In this document: piece by piece, positions 16,696 to 26,676 of the stretch
How the letters are laid out: every line of letters starts with the position of its first letter
How positions within the stretch are numbered: position 1 is the stretch's first letter
From: an uncultured Bacteroides sp.
GTDB taxonomy: Bacteria > Bacteroidota > Bacteroidia > Bacteroidales > Bacteroidaceae
NCBI GenBank assembly: GCA_900766195.1
Contig: CAAFUN010000005.1
Location: 1-36,186 of the forward strand
Reading direction: 5' to 3'
Length of the DNA: 36,186 bases
Notes under the pieces: generated by a model
Told to the model about the DNA's origin: nothing
The model's database searches: none
The model's input: the letters and a program-made list of their open reading frames with translations, nothing else
Made by a program: the position numbers and the translations under genes

Positions 16696-18168
16696 ATGAA
16701 ACAACCTCATATAATTGTAGCCGGTATAGGCCCGGGAAGCGGAGAAGATATTACACCGGCTGTACTGACTGCCGTGCGTGAAGCTGATGTGGTAGTGGGA
16801 TACAAATATTATTTCCGTTTCATCACCCCCTATCTATCGCCCGAAACGAGATGTATAGATACGGGTATGAAGCGTGAACGTGCCCGTGCCGAACAAGCTT
16901 TTGAGCTGGCGGAAGAAGGAAATACCGTTTGCGTAATCAGCTCGGGAGATGCCGGGATATATGGCATGGCTCCACTTATCTATGAGATGAAGCGCGAGCG
17001 TGGAAGCAATATTGAAATAACCGTGCTGCCGGGTATCAGTGCTTTTCAAAAGGCTGCTGCTCTACTTGGTGCTCCTATAGGACACGATTTCTGTGTCATC
17101 TCACTCTCCGATCTACTCACGCCGTGGGAACGGATTGAACGACGCATCTTTGCTGCCGCCACTGCCGATTTCGTCACTGCCATATACAATCCCAAAAGTG
17201 AGGGACGCTATTGGCAGTTGTATCGATTGAAAGAGATTTTTCTAAAAGAAGGACGTTCACCCCAGGCTCCTGTCGGTTTCGTTCGACAAGCAGGTAGGGA
17301 GGAACAGGAAGTTCGCCTCACCACCTTGATTGAGTTCGATCCCGAAGAGGTGGATATGTTTACCATTGTACTGATTGGCAATTCACAATCATACAATTGG
17401 CAAGGACATTTCATCACTCCACGCGGCTATTATAGCACTGCCTCGAATGAGAGCAATAACAATAGTCTTTCGTCTACGGCTCAGCCTCACTCCTTATCAT
17501 CAGATGAAAAGCAGAGCAACGGTATCGGTCAGGACATTATGATTAAGAGTTTCCGAACCATCGATTCGGAACTAAAAAACAAAGATATTCCACTCGATCA
17601 TAAATGGGCATTGCTACATGCCATACATACCACTGCCGACTTTGAGATGGAGAACTTACTCTATACCGACGAAGGAGCAGTGGAGACCCTTTACAACGTA
17701 ATTGTTTCGGGACAACTCAAAACCATTGTCACCGATGTCACCATGGTTGCTTCGGGCATTCGTAAAGGTGCATTGCAGCGGTTGGGATTGGAAGTGAAAT
17801 GTTACTTAAGTGATGAGCGCGTACCGGCACTCGCTGCAGAAAAGAAGATTACCCGTACGCAAGCGGGCATCAGACTTGCCGTAGAGGAACATCCCGATGC
17901 TTTGTTTGCTTTCGGTAACGCCCCTACCGCTCTGATGGAGCTTTGTGAACTGATACGTAAAGATAAAGCCCATCCCGCCGGTGTGATTGCCGCACCCGTA
18001 GGATTCGTCCATGTTCAGGAGTCCAAACACATGATAAAGCCTTTCACCACCATCCCAAAATTGATTGTTGAGGGACGTAAAGGGGGAAGTAATCTGGCGG
18101 CAACATTGGTCAACGCCATTCTGTGTTATAACGATGCCGTACAATTGCGTCCCGGAAGAGATGTATAA
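16696..18168 (+). CDS. CbiH-CbiC fusion: C17-methyltransferase and precorrin-8 methylmutase
   Basis: This 490-aa bifunctional protein begins with a precorrin-3B C17-methyltransferase (CobJ/CbiH) of about 245 residues: VAGIGPGSGEDITPAV, ADVVVGYKYY, ISSGDAGIYGMA, LPGISAFQKAAALLGAP and the AIYNPKSEGR motif. A Ser/Asn-rich linker (about 249-280) leads to precorrin-8X methylmutase (CobH/CbiC): HTTADFE, VTDVTMVASGI, GNAPTAL and APVGFVHVQESK. The two halves act at separate steps: ring contraction with C17 methylation, and the late C11-to-C12 methyl shift. Starting at 16663 would add 11 residues before the canonical methyltransferase N-terminus and overlap a promoter-like box, so 16696 is preferred. 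It is 12 bp from the next gene. Confidence 0.93.
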   Translation: MKQPHIIVAGIGPGSGEDITPAVLTAVREADVVVGYKYYFRFITPYLSPETRCIDTGMKRERARAEQAFELAEEGNTVCVISSGDAGIYGMAPLIYEMKRERGSNIEITVLPGISAFQKAAALLGAPIGHDFCVISLSDLLTPWERIERRIFAAATADFVTAIYNPKSEGRYWQLYRLKEIFLKEGRSPQAPVGFVRQAGREEQEVRLTTLIEFDPEEVDMFTIVLIGNSQSYNWQGHFITPRGYYSTASNESNNNSLSSTAQPHSLSSDEKQSNGIGQDIMIKSFRTIDSELKNKDIPLDHKWALLHAIHTTADFEMENLLYTDEGAVETLYNVIVSGQLKTIVTDVTMVASGIRKGALQRLGLEVKCYLSDERVPALAAEKKITRTQAGIRLAVEEHPDALFAFGNAPTALMELCELIRKDKAHPAGVIAAPVGFVHVQESKHMIKPFTTIPKLIVEGRKGGSNLAATLVNAILCYNDAVQLRPGRDV

Positions 18169-18180
18169 AGACTGACAGGA

Positions 18181-19476
18181 ATGAAAGCTCATTTTATAAT
18201 CATAGGACTGGACGACAGCAAAGAGACTCATTTCTTACCTGAAGTATCGGAATATATCCGAAAAGGAAGATTCTTTTCGGGTGGTATACGACATAGAGAA
18301 ATAGTGAAAGACTTGCTACCTGCGGATGCAGAATGGATTCCTATCACCGTCCCTCTCGACAAGGTATTCACCGAATACCGGAAAGTCTTTGCGCACGGTC
18401 AGCCATCCATCATAGTCTTTGCTTCGGGCGATCCGTTGTTCTTTGGCTTTGCCAATACCATCAGGCGAGAAATGCCGGATGCTGATATTAAACTGTATCC
18501 TTTCTTCAATTCACTGCAATTATTGGCTCATCGCTTGCTGATGCCCTATGATGATATGCGTACGGTCTCCCTTACAGGCCGGCCCTGGCAGGAGTTTGAC
18601 CGCGCACTGATTGAACGAGCTCCTAAGTTAGGTATACTGACCGACCGCTCGCACACACCTGTCACCATAGCCAAGCGCATGCTCGAATACGGATATGACT
18701 ATTACACCATGTACGTGGGCGAATGTCTCGGCAATCCCGAAAAAGAACGAGTCAGACAAATGACACTGCATGAAGCGGTATCAGGTGAATTTCAACATCC
18801 CAATAACCTGCTTTTGGTTCGTACCTACGAGCAAAGTACCGGTCGTAATACTTCAAATTGCAGAACAACAGAAAACTCAGATCAACGAAATATAGAAGAA
18901 AGTTCTTCCAACAGAGTCTTTTCCGCTCGTCCTTTCGGCATTCCGGATGAAGACTTTACACTGCTGGACGGGCGCAAACGCATGATTACCAAATCTCCCA
19001 TCCGATTACTTACGTTACAAGCTCTTGAACTCAATCGCAAGCAAGTATTTTGGGATATTGGTTTCTGCACGGGATCGGTTTCCATTGAAGCGCGACTCCT
19101 TTTTCCACATCTCACGGTGGTGGCATTTGAGATTCGTCCCGAAGGAGAAAAGCTTATGGCTACCAATAGCCGTCGGTTTGGTGCACCCGGCATCACAACA
19201 ATCATCGGTGATTTTATGGAAACGGATATCACAGCACTCCCCTCTCCCGATGCAGTGTTCATAGGAGGGCATGGCGGACAGTTGGCTGCTATGTTGGAGC
19301 GGATACGCCAGATACTCTTGCCCGAAGGTTGTGTAGTATTCAATTCTGTTTCTGACAGTAGCAGAGAAATATTTAGGGAAGCGGCTATACAAGCCGGATT
19401 TAGTTTAGACACGCCCTTAAACATTACTGTCAACGATTACAATCCAATAGAAATAATGAAAGCTTATATCTTATAA
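18181..19476 (+). CDS. CbiE-CbiT fusion (CobL-like): C5/C15-methyltransferase and decarboxylase
   Basis: The 431-aa product corresponds to CobL. The N-terminal CbiE domain (about 1-215) is a C5-methyltransferase with FASGDPLFFGF, SLQLLAHRL and the NPEKERV stretch. A hydrophilic linker at about 218-240 leads to CbiT (about 245-431), the C15-methylating decarboxylase with the SAM-binding motif WDIGFCTGSVSIEA, then VVAFEIRPEG and the later IGGHGGQL. The usual first SAM motif is DIGAGTGS; here it reads DIGFCTGS, a modest change. Together the domains convert cobalt-precorrin-6B to precorrin-8. It is 14 bp from the next gene, in the same operon. Confidence 0.93.
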   Translation: MKAHFIIIGLDDSKETHFLPEVSEYIRKGRFFSGGIRHREIVKDLLPADAEWIPITVPLDKVFTEYRKVFAHGQPSIIVFASGDPLFFGFANTIRREMPDADIKLYPFFNSLQLLAHRLLMPYDDMRTVSLTGRPWQEFDRALIERAPKLGILTDRSHTPVTIAKRMLEYGYDYYTMYVGECLGNPEKERVRQMTLHEAVSGEFQHPNNLLLVRTYEQSTGRNTSNCRTTENSDQRNIEESSSNRVFSARPFGIPDEDFTLLDGRKRMITKSPIRLLTLQALELNRKQVFWDIGFCTGSVSIEARLLFPHLTVVAFEIRPEGEKLMATNSRRFGAPGITTIIGDFMETDITALPSPDAVFIGGHGGQLAAMLERIRQILLPEGCVVFNSVSDSSREIFREAAIQAGFSLDTPLNITVNDYNPIEIMKAYIL

Positions 19477-19490
19477 TAATATCATAAATA

Positions 19491-21311
19491 ATGAAAACAG
19501 CCATCCTTTTAATTTCAGAAAGCGGCTTGTCCATCGCATTAACCTTGAACAAGGAATTTCCCGATTCAGAAATTATATCAACCACTCCCCTAAGTCAATG
19601 CACCGTCGTATCTAGTTTTTCGGATTTCGTCGGAGAGACATTTAATGAATATGATGCATTTATATTTATTGGTGCTATGGGGATATGCATCCGAACCATT
19701 GCTCCATACGTGAAAGATAAGCATACTGATCCGGCAGTGATTTGCGTGGATAGTACGGGAAAATATGCCATATCCGCATTATCCGGACATATTGGGAAAG
19801 CCAATGAAATGACCCAATATATAGCTAGTATTTTAGGTGCTGAAGCCGTAATAACCACCCAGAGCGACCGTAACGGACTGTGGGCGCTGGACACGTTAGG
19901 CAAAAAATACAACTGGGCCACTTTAGCAGGACTGACTGAGAAAAGAAGCTACTCGGATGATCACATGAACTATATCATCAGCTTGTTTTTAAAAAAGGAA
20001 CCGACTGTACTTTTGATAAATATTAGAGATAAAGGTACTGAATATCTGGAAAGAACATGCCCCGCTCATGTAGATATCTTTTACGATTACTCGAACATTG
20101 ATTTCAATAAGTATAAACTTGCCATACTGGTAACCCCATTTCTTTATCCTCCGCTTGACATGGCCACCTTGTATTATGCACCTTGCATACTACACTTAGG
20201 CATAGGTCTGGCTCATCAGGCAGGGCCGGAAAGAGAAGTTCTGCAGAACATATTCAGAACGTTGTTTGCTCGTGCCATCAACCCTAACGCTATAAAAGAC
20301 ATTTCAACCGCCGAGCAAAAAAGAGATGAACCTGTTATTAAACTACTGGAAGAAGATTTTCCCGTTCGTTTTTATTCATCCGAAGAGTTGGATCAAGTGC
20401 AAGTTCCTAATCCCAGTGAAGTGGTGAATAAACACATGGGTACATCAAGCGTATCTGAAGCCGCTGCCATTCTTGCTTCGGAAAACGGCGACCTGATGGT
20501 GGAGAAACAAAAAGGGAAAAACTTCACTCTTGCTGTTGCCATTGATCACGGTATACTCCGCGAAGGACATATCGAAATTGTGGGAGCAGGTCCGGGTGAT
20601 CCTGATCTAATCTCTATCCGTGGACGAAGGATGTTGGAAAAGGCCGATCTGATTCTCTACGCAGGCAGTTTGGTTCCCCGCGAACTGACTTTATGCGCCA
20701 AGCAAGGAGCGGTAGTGCGTAGCTCCGCTTCCATGACATTGGAAGAGCAGTTCAGTCTCATGAAAGAATTTTATGACAAAGGACAGTTCATCGTTCGTCT
20801 GCACACAGGCGACCCTTGTATTTATGGTGCTATCCAGGAACAAATGAATTATTTCGATGAATACGAAATGAATTACAGCATCACTCCGGGCATCTCCTCT
20901 TTTCAGGCTGCCGCCGCTGCCCTAAAATCCCAATTCACCATACCGGAGAAGGTGCAGACCATTATCTTAACACGTGGTGAGGGACGCACGCCTATGCCCG
21001 ACAAAGAGCAGTTACACCTGTTGGCTCGTTCACAAAGCACTATGTGCATTTTTCTCAGTGCAGGTATAGCCCAGAAAGTGCAGGATGAGCTCTTGCAAGA
21101 ATATCCCGAGAACACTCCGGTGGCCGTATGCTATCGGTTGACTTGGAAGGATGAACGCATCTATATGGGTGTGCTGAAGGAATTGGCGGATATTGTTGAA
21201 AATAATGATCTTACGCTCACTACAATGATTGTGGTAGGTGAAGCAATATTGAACAGGGAAGGGCTATCCAGATTGTATTCCAAAAAATTCAAGCACCTGT
21301 TCAGAAAATAA
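19491..21311 (+). CDS. CbiG-CbiF fusion: precorrin-5A hydrolase and C11-methyltransferase
   Basis: The 606-aa product joins two consecutive steps. Residues about 1-345 are CbiG, which opens the delta-lactone and releases acetaldehyde: GAMGICIRTIAPYVKDK, then SALSGHIGKANEMTQYIA, the middle LHLGIGLAHQAGPE segment, and a C-terminal VSEAAAILAS helix. Residues about 355-606 are CbiF/CobM, the C11-methyltransferase: VGAGPGDPDLISIRGRRML, LILYAGSLV, RLHTGDPCIYGA, TPGISSFQAAAAAL, FLSAGI and TMIVVGEAI. It is embedded in the corrin operon, 22 bp before the CbiJ-CbiD gene. Presence of CbiG marks the anaerobic (early cobalt) route, because the aerobic pathway uses CobG and O2. Confidence 0.93.
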   Translation: MKTAILLISESGLSIALTLNKEFPDSEIISTTPLSQCTVVSSFSDFVGETFNEYDAFIFIGAMGICIRTIAPYVKDKHTDPAVICVDSTGKYAISALSGHIGKANEMTQYIASILGAEAVITTQSDRNGLWALDTLGKKYNWATLAGLTEKRSYSDDHMNYIISLFLKKEPTVLLINIRDKGTEYLERTCPAHVDIFYDYSNIDFNKYKLAILVTPFLYPPLDMATLYYAPCILHLGIGLAHQAGPEREVLQNIFRTLFARAINPNAIKDISTAEQKRDEPVIKLLEEDFPVRFYSSEELDQVQVPNPSEVVNKHMGTSSVSEAAAILASENGDLMVEKQKGKNFTLAVAIDHGILREGHIEIVGAGPGDPDLISIRGRRMLEKADLILYAGSLVPRELTLCAKQGAVVRSSASMTLEEQFSLMKEFYDKGQFIVRLHTGDPCIYGAIQEQMNYFDEYEMNYSITPGISSFQAAAAALKSQFTIPEKVQTIILTRGEGRTPMPDKEQLHLLARSQSTMCIFLSAGIAQKVQDELLQEYPENTPVAVCYRLTWKDERIYMGVLKELADIVENNDLTLTTMIVVGEAILNREGLSRLYSKKFKHLFRK

Positions 21312-21333
21312 GATATAACAGACATTAGCGGTT

Positions 21334-23355
21334 ATGATATTAATTTTAGGAGGAACAACAGAAGGACGAATCGCTGCCGAGACATTGGAGGAGGCAGGGA
21401 AAGAGTTTTATTATTCCACTAAAACAGAAGGACAGGAAGTTATACTCCGGCATGGCATACGGCTGATAGGCGCATTGGATAATGCCGATATGACTGAATT
21501 CTGTCGCAAGCATACCATCAAACTGATTGTTGATGCAGCACATCCTTTTGCAGAAGTGCTGCATCATACCATCAGTAAAGTATCCCGTGAACTCTGCATA
21601 CCTACCGTCCGCTTTGAGCGTTTCTACCCTCCCATTGAAAACTCAGAGAATAAGCTGATACATCATACCGATAGCTTTGAAGAAGCTGTGCAACTGTTGA
21701 ACGGCAATAAAGCAATCAAGCGCCTGCTTGCATTAACCGGTGTTCAAAGCATTGGCAAGCTACGCTCTTTTTGGGAAAATCCTGAGCATGAATGCTACTG
21801 CCGCATTATTGATAAAGAGAGTTCTCGAGAGATTGTCCGAAAGGAAGGCTTTCCCGAAGAACGTATTCTGTACTACGATTCGGAAGCTGACTTTAATGCT
21901 GTTCTCCAAAGAATTAAGCCGGATGCCATTCTGACCAAAGAGAGCGGAGTAACCGGAGGAACCCAAGAAAAGATTAAGGGTGCTCTTGAAGAAGAGACGG
22001 ATATCTATATAATCTCCCGTCCCGAATTGCCGGATTATAGCCGTACCGTACAAGGTGAGGCTTCTTTAAGGCGGGTGGTAGAAGAACTGCTTCCCGACTT
22101 TTTCCCGTTACGTAGCGGCATCACCACAGGCACTTGTGCCACTGCAGCCACTCGCGCAGCTATGGAATGGATGCTCAATAGTCTTCTTTGTAAGGAGTAT
22201 GCCGATAAGCAGACAGATGTCCGTCTGCCCAGTGGCGAATATATTCCGGTTACCGTGGAACAGATAGAGGGACGATTGATAACGAACACTGAGAACGCAA
22301 CGAACGCAATAACAGCCAATGTCACTGCCACTGTTGTGAAAGATGCAGGCGATGACCCCGACGTCACAAACGGAATGGAGATAAAGGCAACGGTAACAGC
22401 CACGCTCCATCTGAGCAAACAAGGAGCGATTGATAAAGAGAACGCAATCGGGCTTATTCGTCAGAACAACGAGTACCCACTCAAAACTGAAAGTCAGCAC
22501 ATACCAACCAAAGAGATTGACAGCAATTTTCCCCCTATCCTATTGTGTGGTGGAGAAGGCATTGGCACAGTCACCCTTCCCGGTCTGGGACTTGAAGTAG
22601 GCGGCCCCGCCATCAACAAAGGACCAAGGGAAATGATTATGCAAAATATTCGGGAAGTTGTGCTCAAAGGCATTGCACAATCGGTTTGGTTCGATCAGCA
22701 ACACCCTATACAAGTTACCATATCCGCTCCCGAAGGTGAGAGTATAGCCAAAAGAACATTTAACCCCCGTCTGGGTGTGGAAGGCGGTATTTCTATCATA
22801 GGGACAACAGGGATAGTCAAACCTTTTTCATCCGAGGCTTTCGTCAGCTCAATACGTAAGTCGATGGAGGTGGCACTGGCCACCGGAAGTCCACGTATCT
22901 TGATTAACTCGGGAGCCAAAAGTGAAAAGTTCATCAAAGCCTTTTATCCAGAGTTACCGGCACAAGCATTTGTTCATTATGGCAATTTTATTGGAGAAAC
23001 GTTGAAAATAGCCGCCGAGCTCCGCGTTGGTGCTGTTACTATGGGATTAATGATAGGCAAAGCTGTGAAACTGGCAGAAGGCTATCTGGATACGCATAGC
23101 AAGAACGTGACGATGAACAAAGACTTTCTGTGTGAAGTGGCCCGAACAGCAGAATGCAGTGCCGCAGCGCAAGATCTGATCAGGCAAATGACTCTGGCGC
23201 GTGAAATATGGACATTGATGACTTCCTCCGATTTACATGCTTTTAGCAATCAGTTGATAACACTCTGCCATAAGCACTGCGACCCTCTGCTTCCCAATGG
23301 ACAGCTCACCATCTTCCTCATTAGTGACGACGGAAGCATGATAGAGCATAAATAA
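21334..23355 (+). CDS. CbiJ-CbiD fusion: precorrin-6A reductase and C1-methyltransferase
   Basis: The 673-aa product again combines neighbouring steps. The N-terminal 250 residues are CbiJ/CobK, the NAD(P)H reductase: ILILGGTTEGRIAAETL, VDAAHPFAEV, VRFERFYPP, LLALTGVQSIGKL, TKESGVTGG and the STKTEGQ loop. From about 258 on it is CbiD: LRSGITTGTCATAATRAA, VVKDAGDDPDVTNG, GGEGIGTVTLPGLGLEVG, INKGPREMI, GTTGIVKPFSSEAFVSSI, LVNSG-like ILINSG, and the late VHYGNFIGETLKIA. CbiD methylates C1 in the anaerobic pathway, after CbiG. This is the last gene of the riboswitch-headed run; an 82-bp gap with its own promoter-like sequence follows. Confidence 0.93.
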   Translation: MILILGGTTEGRIAAETLEEAGKEFYYSTKTEGQEVILRHGIRLIGALDNADMTEFCRKHTIKLIVDAAHPFAEVLHHTISKVSRELCIPTVRFERFYPPIENSENKLIHHTDSFEEAVQLLNGNKAIKRLLALTGVQSIGKLRSFWENPEHECYCRIIDKESSREIVRKEGFPEERILYYDSEADFNAVLQRIKPDAILTKESGVTGGTQEKIKGALEEETDIYIISRPELPDYSRTVQGEASLRRVVEELLPDFFPLRSGITTGTCATAATRAAMEWMLNSLLCKEYADKQTDVRLPSGEYIPVTVEQIEGRLITNTENATNAITANVTATVVKDAGDDPDVTNGMEIKATVTATLHLSKQGAIDKENAIGLIRQNNEYPLKTESQHIPTKEIDSNFPPILLCGGEGIGTVTLPGLGLEVGGPAINKGPREMIMQNIREVVLKGIAQSVWFDQQHPIQVTISAPEGESIAKRTFNPRLGVEGGISIIGTTGIVKPFSSEAFVSSIRKSMEVALATGSPRILINSGAKSEKFIKAFYPELPAQAFVHYGNFIGETLKIAAELRVGAVTMGLMIGKAVKLAEGYLDTHSKNVTMNKDFLCEVARTAECSAAAQDLIRQMTLAREIWTLMTSSDLHAFSNQLITLCHKHCDPLLPNGQLTIFLISDDGSMIEHK

Positions 23356-23437
23356 AAGCTGAAAAAAGCCAAACAAAAATGAGTTTCATTTGTCTATAAA
23401 ATAATGATTAGAATTATAAAACAAAAAAGCAGGAGAT

Positions 23438-24589
23438 ATGTATAATTTTATCTATCAGAATCCCGTTAAAATCATCTTCGGGAAAAAGGAAATAAGTAAG
23501 CTTACCGGATTACTTCCAAAAAACAGTAAGATAATGATTACTTACGGCGGTGGAAGTATTAAGAAAAACGGTGTATACGATCAGGTGGTAAAAGCATTGG
23601 ATGATCATCAATTTGTTGAATTTGGTGGCATCGAACCCAATCCCAAGTATGAGACGTTGATGAATGCCATTGAGTTGGGTAAAAAAGAAAAGGTAGACTT
23701 CTTATTAGCTGTTGGAGGTGGATCTGTTATTGACGGAACCAAATTTATTGCAGCATCCATACCTTTGGAAGGTGATCCTTGGGACATTCTATTGGGAAAG
23801 AAAGAAGTGGAGAAAGCTGTGCCTTTTGGTGCTATACTTACTTTACCTGCCACTGGTAGTGAAATGAACTCGGGCGCCGTCATCTCACGCATCTCAACCC
23901 AAGAGAAATACGCTTTCATGAGTCCGTTTGTTATGCCTCAGTTCTCTATACTCGACCCTGAAGTATGCTTCTCATTACCCAAACGACAGGTGGCAAACGG
24001 CATAGTAGATGCTTTTGTACATACCGTAGAGCAATACCTCACCTTTCCGGTGGATGCAAAGGTACAGGATTATTTCGCCGAGTCTTTACTGAAAACACTC
24101 ATTGAGACAGCTCCCGAAGTGATGAAGGAAAATCCCACCTACGACGACTATGCCAACTTTATGTGGACTGCCACAATGGCTCTGAACGGATTGATAGGCT
24201 GCGGAGTTCCACAAGACTGGGCAACACACGGCATTGGACATGAACTGACTGCCATACACGGCATAGATCATGCACGAACACTGGCCATTGTACTACCGGG
24301 CGTCATGAACATCATGCGCAATGCTAAACGGGATAAACTAGAACAATATGCTTACCGGATATGGAATATCTCGGCAGGATCATCCGACGAACGAATCAAC
24401 AAAGCCATTCAAAAAACAGAAGAGTTTTTTGAATCAGTGGGGATAAAAACCCGTTTGAAAGACTACGACGTAGATGAAAATACCATAGCCATCATTACCG
24501 AGCGGTTTAAAGAAAGAAAGGCGTTAATGGGCGAACGTGAGGATATCAGCTATGGAATTGTAGCGCAAATATTAAGAGACAGACTTTAA
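23438..24589 (+). CDS. YqhD-like iron-containing alcohol dehydrogenase
   Basis: This 383-aa protein is very close in pattern to E. coli YqhD, an NADPH-dependent aldehyde reductase. It has ITYGGGSIKKNGVYDQV, VEFGGIEPNPKYETLM, the GGGS nucleotide loop AVGGGSVIDGTKFIAA, LPATGSEMNSGAVISR and the metal-site segments VDAFVHTVEQY, GIGHELTAIHG and IDHARTLAIV (one Asp, three His). It would reduce reactive aldehydes or interconvert short-chain alcohols. An unusually strong AGGAG lies 3 nt before the ATG. Its TTCATTTG box (23385-23392) resembles a -7 element, so it is probably transcribed separately from the corrin run. No functional link to B12 is evident. Confidence 0.93.
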   Translation: MYNFIYQNPVKIIFGKKEISKLTGLLPKNSKIMITYGGGSIKKNGVYDQVVKALDDHQFVEFGGIEPNPKYETLMNAIELGKKEKVDFLLAVGGGSVIDGTKFIAASIPLEGDPWDILLGKKEVEKAVPFGAILTLPATGSEMNSGAVISRISTQEKYAFMSPFVMPQFSILDPEVCFSLPKRQVANGIVDAFVHTVEQYLTFPVDAKVQDYFAESLLKTLIETAPEVMKENPTYDDYANFMWTATMALNGLIGCGVPQDWATHGIGHELTAIHGIDHARTLAIVLPGVMNIMRNAKRDKLEQYAYRIWNISAGSSDERINKAIQKTEEFFESVGIKTRLKDYDVDENTIAIITERFKERKALMGEREDISYGIVAQILRDRL

Positions 24590-24628
24590 TATTTCTAAAA
24601 AATAGTATAAACATGCCAAAGAAACCAC

Positions 24629-24636
24629 TACATTTG
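24629..24636 (+). promoter_or_regulatory. Candidate -7 box of kup promoter
   Basis: TACATTTG matches the Bacteroides -7 consensus, 37 nt before the kup start codon. No -33 TTTG is apparent. It suggests kup has its own promoter, separate from the alcohol dehydrogenase gene. Confidence 0.4.
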
Positions 24637-24672
24637 TGCCCGCAAATTGAATAATTTATTATATTTTTTTTT

Positions 24673-26676
24673 ATGGAGAGTAAACATCGGGTACCTTTTA
24701 GTGCAATGGGGATTGTTCTTGCCATCGGCATCGTTTTTGGTGATATTGGTACCTCGCCCTTATACGTGATGCGTGCTGTAATTCACACTTTGCCTGACGG
24801 ACAGTTGGCACTACCCAAATATATAATAGGAGCGGTTTCGTGCGTCATTTGGACATTGACAATTCTTACCACCTTAAAGTATGTTATCTTCACGCTAAAA
24901 GCGGATAACAAAGGAGAAGGTGGTATCTTGTCTTTATATGCATTGATACGTCAAAAGTTCAAATGGGCACTTGTTAGTGCTGCAATAGGTGCAGCCATGC
25001 TGCTTGCTGACGGCGTTATCACTCCTGCCATGACAGTTACTTCCGCCGTTGAGGGATTGGATGTGATTGTTCCAAACATACAGACCCTCTCTTTTGCCAT
25101 GATAATAGTGATCGGTATTTTCTTGCTACAACCCTATGGTACAGGATCTTTAGGCAAATATTTCGGTCCGTTCATGTGTCTGTGGTTTGTTATGATGGCG
25201 TTTATCGGTCTCTATCACTTAGCTCACAACTGGAGTGTGTTGTTGGCATTCAATCCTTATTATGCCATCCGTTTTATAATAGAAGTACCTGATGCACTCG
25301 TCATTATGGGTGCAATCTTCCTCTGTACCACAGGTGCCGAAGCACTATATTCGGACTTGGGACATTGTGGACTAAAAAATATTCGTACGGCATGGATCTT
25401 TGTAAAAACGGCCTTGATACTGAATTATCTAGGTCAGGCTGCATGGATTATCAATCATCCTAAGCTGATTACTCACGGGGCAAATCCATTTTTTATGATG
25501 ATGCCTTCGTGGTTTATCATCATCGGAGTGCTTATGGCTACAACGGCGGCCATCATAGCCAGCCAAGCATTAATAAGTGGATCATATAGTGTGATCAGCG
25601 AGGCTATCTCTATGAACTTGTGGCCTCCAATTAAAATAGAATATCCTTCTTCCATAAAAGGACAGATGTATATTCCGTCCGTCAACTATATGCTTATGGT
25701 GCTCTGCATCATGGTAATGATGGTATTGGAGTCGTCTACCAAGATGGAAGCCGCTTATGGTCTGGCCATTACCATCAGTATGATGATGACCTCCATTCTG
25801 CTCTTCCTCTACTTTATAAAGAACAAGCGCCCGTTATGGTTCAGCATTCCCATTACCGTGTTCTTTATCATCATCGAATTCACCTTTTTCATTGCCAACA
25901 TGCAGAAATTTAGTCATGGTGGATTTGTACCTGTACTTATCGGTGGTGTGATTTTCATTATTATGTATTCGTGGATAAAGGGAACGTGGCTGAAGAAGAA
26001 GTTCACTACGTATGACACTGTAAACAAAGAATACATCAACCAGATTGACAAAATTAGTAAAGATATTAGCATTCCAAAGACGGCAACGCATTTGGTTTAC
26101 CTGACCAATGCCAAACGGAAGGACAATATAGAGAATAAGATCACTTATTCGCTCTTTACCAAGCTGCCTAAAAGAGCCGATACATACTGGTTTATCAATA
26201 TCCGTCGCACGGACGAACCGTATGAATTCGGCTATGAAACCACCGTGTACGTGCCGGCTAAGATCTTTAGACTTGATATACGTGCAGGATTCAAATTGGG
26301 CATCCATACCGACAAGTATGTCAACCTTATCGTCAATGATATGGAGCGTAAAGGTATGGTAGATTTATCATCACGTTATCCATCGCTGCAAGGCGGTGAA
26401 TACAATCACGGAGAGTTCCGCTATATGGTTGTAGGACGCGTTATCCGCAATATCAACATGAAAGCCATTCAGCAATTCACACTGTTTTGCTATGACCTCA
26501 TTAAACGGATTTCAACATCAGACACCCAGATGTATGACCTCGACCCTTCCATTGCTGTTGTTGAGACTGTACCGCTCTACAGAAAAGAGCATACGGAAGA
26601 GGAATTGCAGAATTTATTAATGCAGGCGGACTTAAAACAGCAGCCCCATAGCGAGCCAAATGCTGAAAAGCCATAG
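24673..26676 (+). CDS. kup: Kup family potassium uptake protein
   Basis: This 667-aa inner-membrane protein opens with the Kup hallmark GIVFGDIGTSPLYVMRAV and DNKGEGGILSLYALIR. About twelve hydrophobic helices follow up to residue 440, including LLADGVITPAMTVTSAVEGL and GAIFLCTTGAEALYSDLGHCG. The C-terminal 200 residues are a soluble cytoplasmic domain (TATHLVYLTNAKRKDN, FINIRRTDEPYEF). It imports K+ with protons at low affinity. Length fits the family. The 3' end is overlapped in antisense by a promoter-led open frame on the minus strand. Nothing suggests a link to the cobalamin genes. Confidence 0.95.
   Translation: MESKHRVPFSAMGIVLAIGIVFGDIGTSPLYVMRAVIHTLPDGQLALPKYIIGAVSCVIWTLTILTTLKYVIFTLKADNKGEGGILSLYALIRQKFKWALVSAAIGAAMLLADGVITPAMTVTSAVEGLDVIVPNIQTLSFAMIIVIGIFLLQPYGTGSLGKYFGPFMCLWFVMMAFIGLYHLAHNWSVLLAFNPYYAIRFIIEVPDALVIMGAIFLCTTGAEALYSDLGHCGLKNIRTAWIFVKTALILNYLGQAAWIINHPKLITHGANPFFMMMPSWFIIIGVLMATTAAIIASQALISGSYSVISEAISMNLWPPIKIEYPSSIKGQMYIPSVNYMLMVLCIMVMMVLESSTKMEAAYGLAITISMMMTSILLFLYFIKNKRPLWFSIPITVFFIIIEFTFFIANMQKFSHGGFVPVLIGGVIFIIMYSWIKGTWLKKKFTTYDTVNKEYINQIDKISKDISIPKTATHLVYLTNAKRKDNIENKITYSLFTKLPKRADTYWFINIRRTDEPYEFGYETTVYVPAKIFRLDIRAGFKLGIHTDKYVNLIVNDMERKGMVDLSSRYPSLQGGEYNHGEFRYMVVGRVIRNINMKAIQQFTLFCYDLIKRISTSDTQMYDLDPSIAVVETVPLYRKEHTEEELQNLLMQADLKQQPHSEPNAEKP

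Noticed and set aside
18882..19433. 183-codon minus-strand frame over CbiT
   Set aside because: Shadow of the CbiE-CbiT gene, whose SAM motifs are intact on the plus strand.
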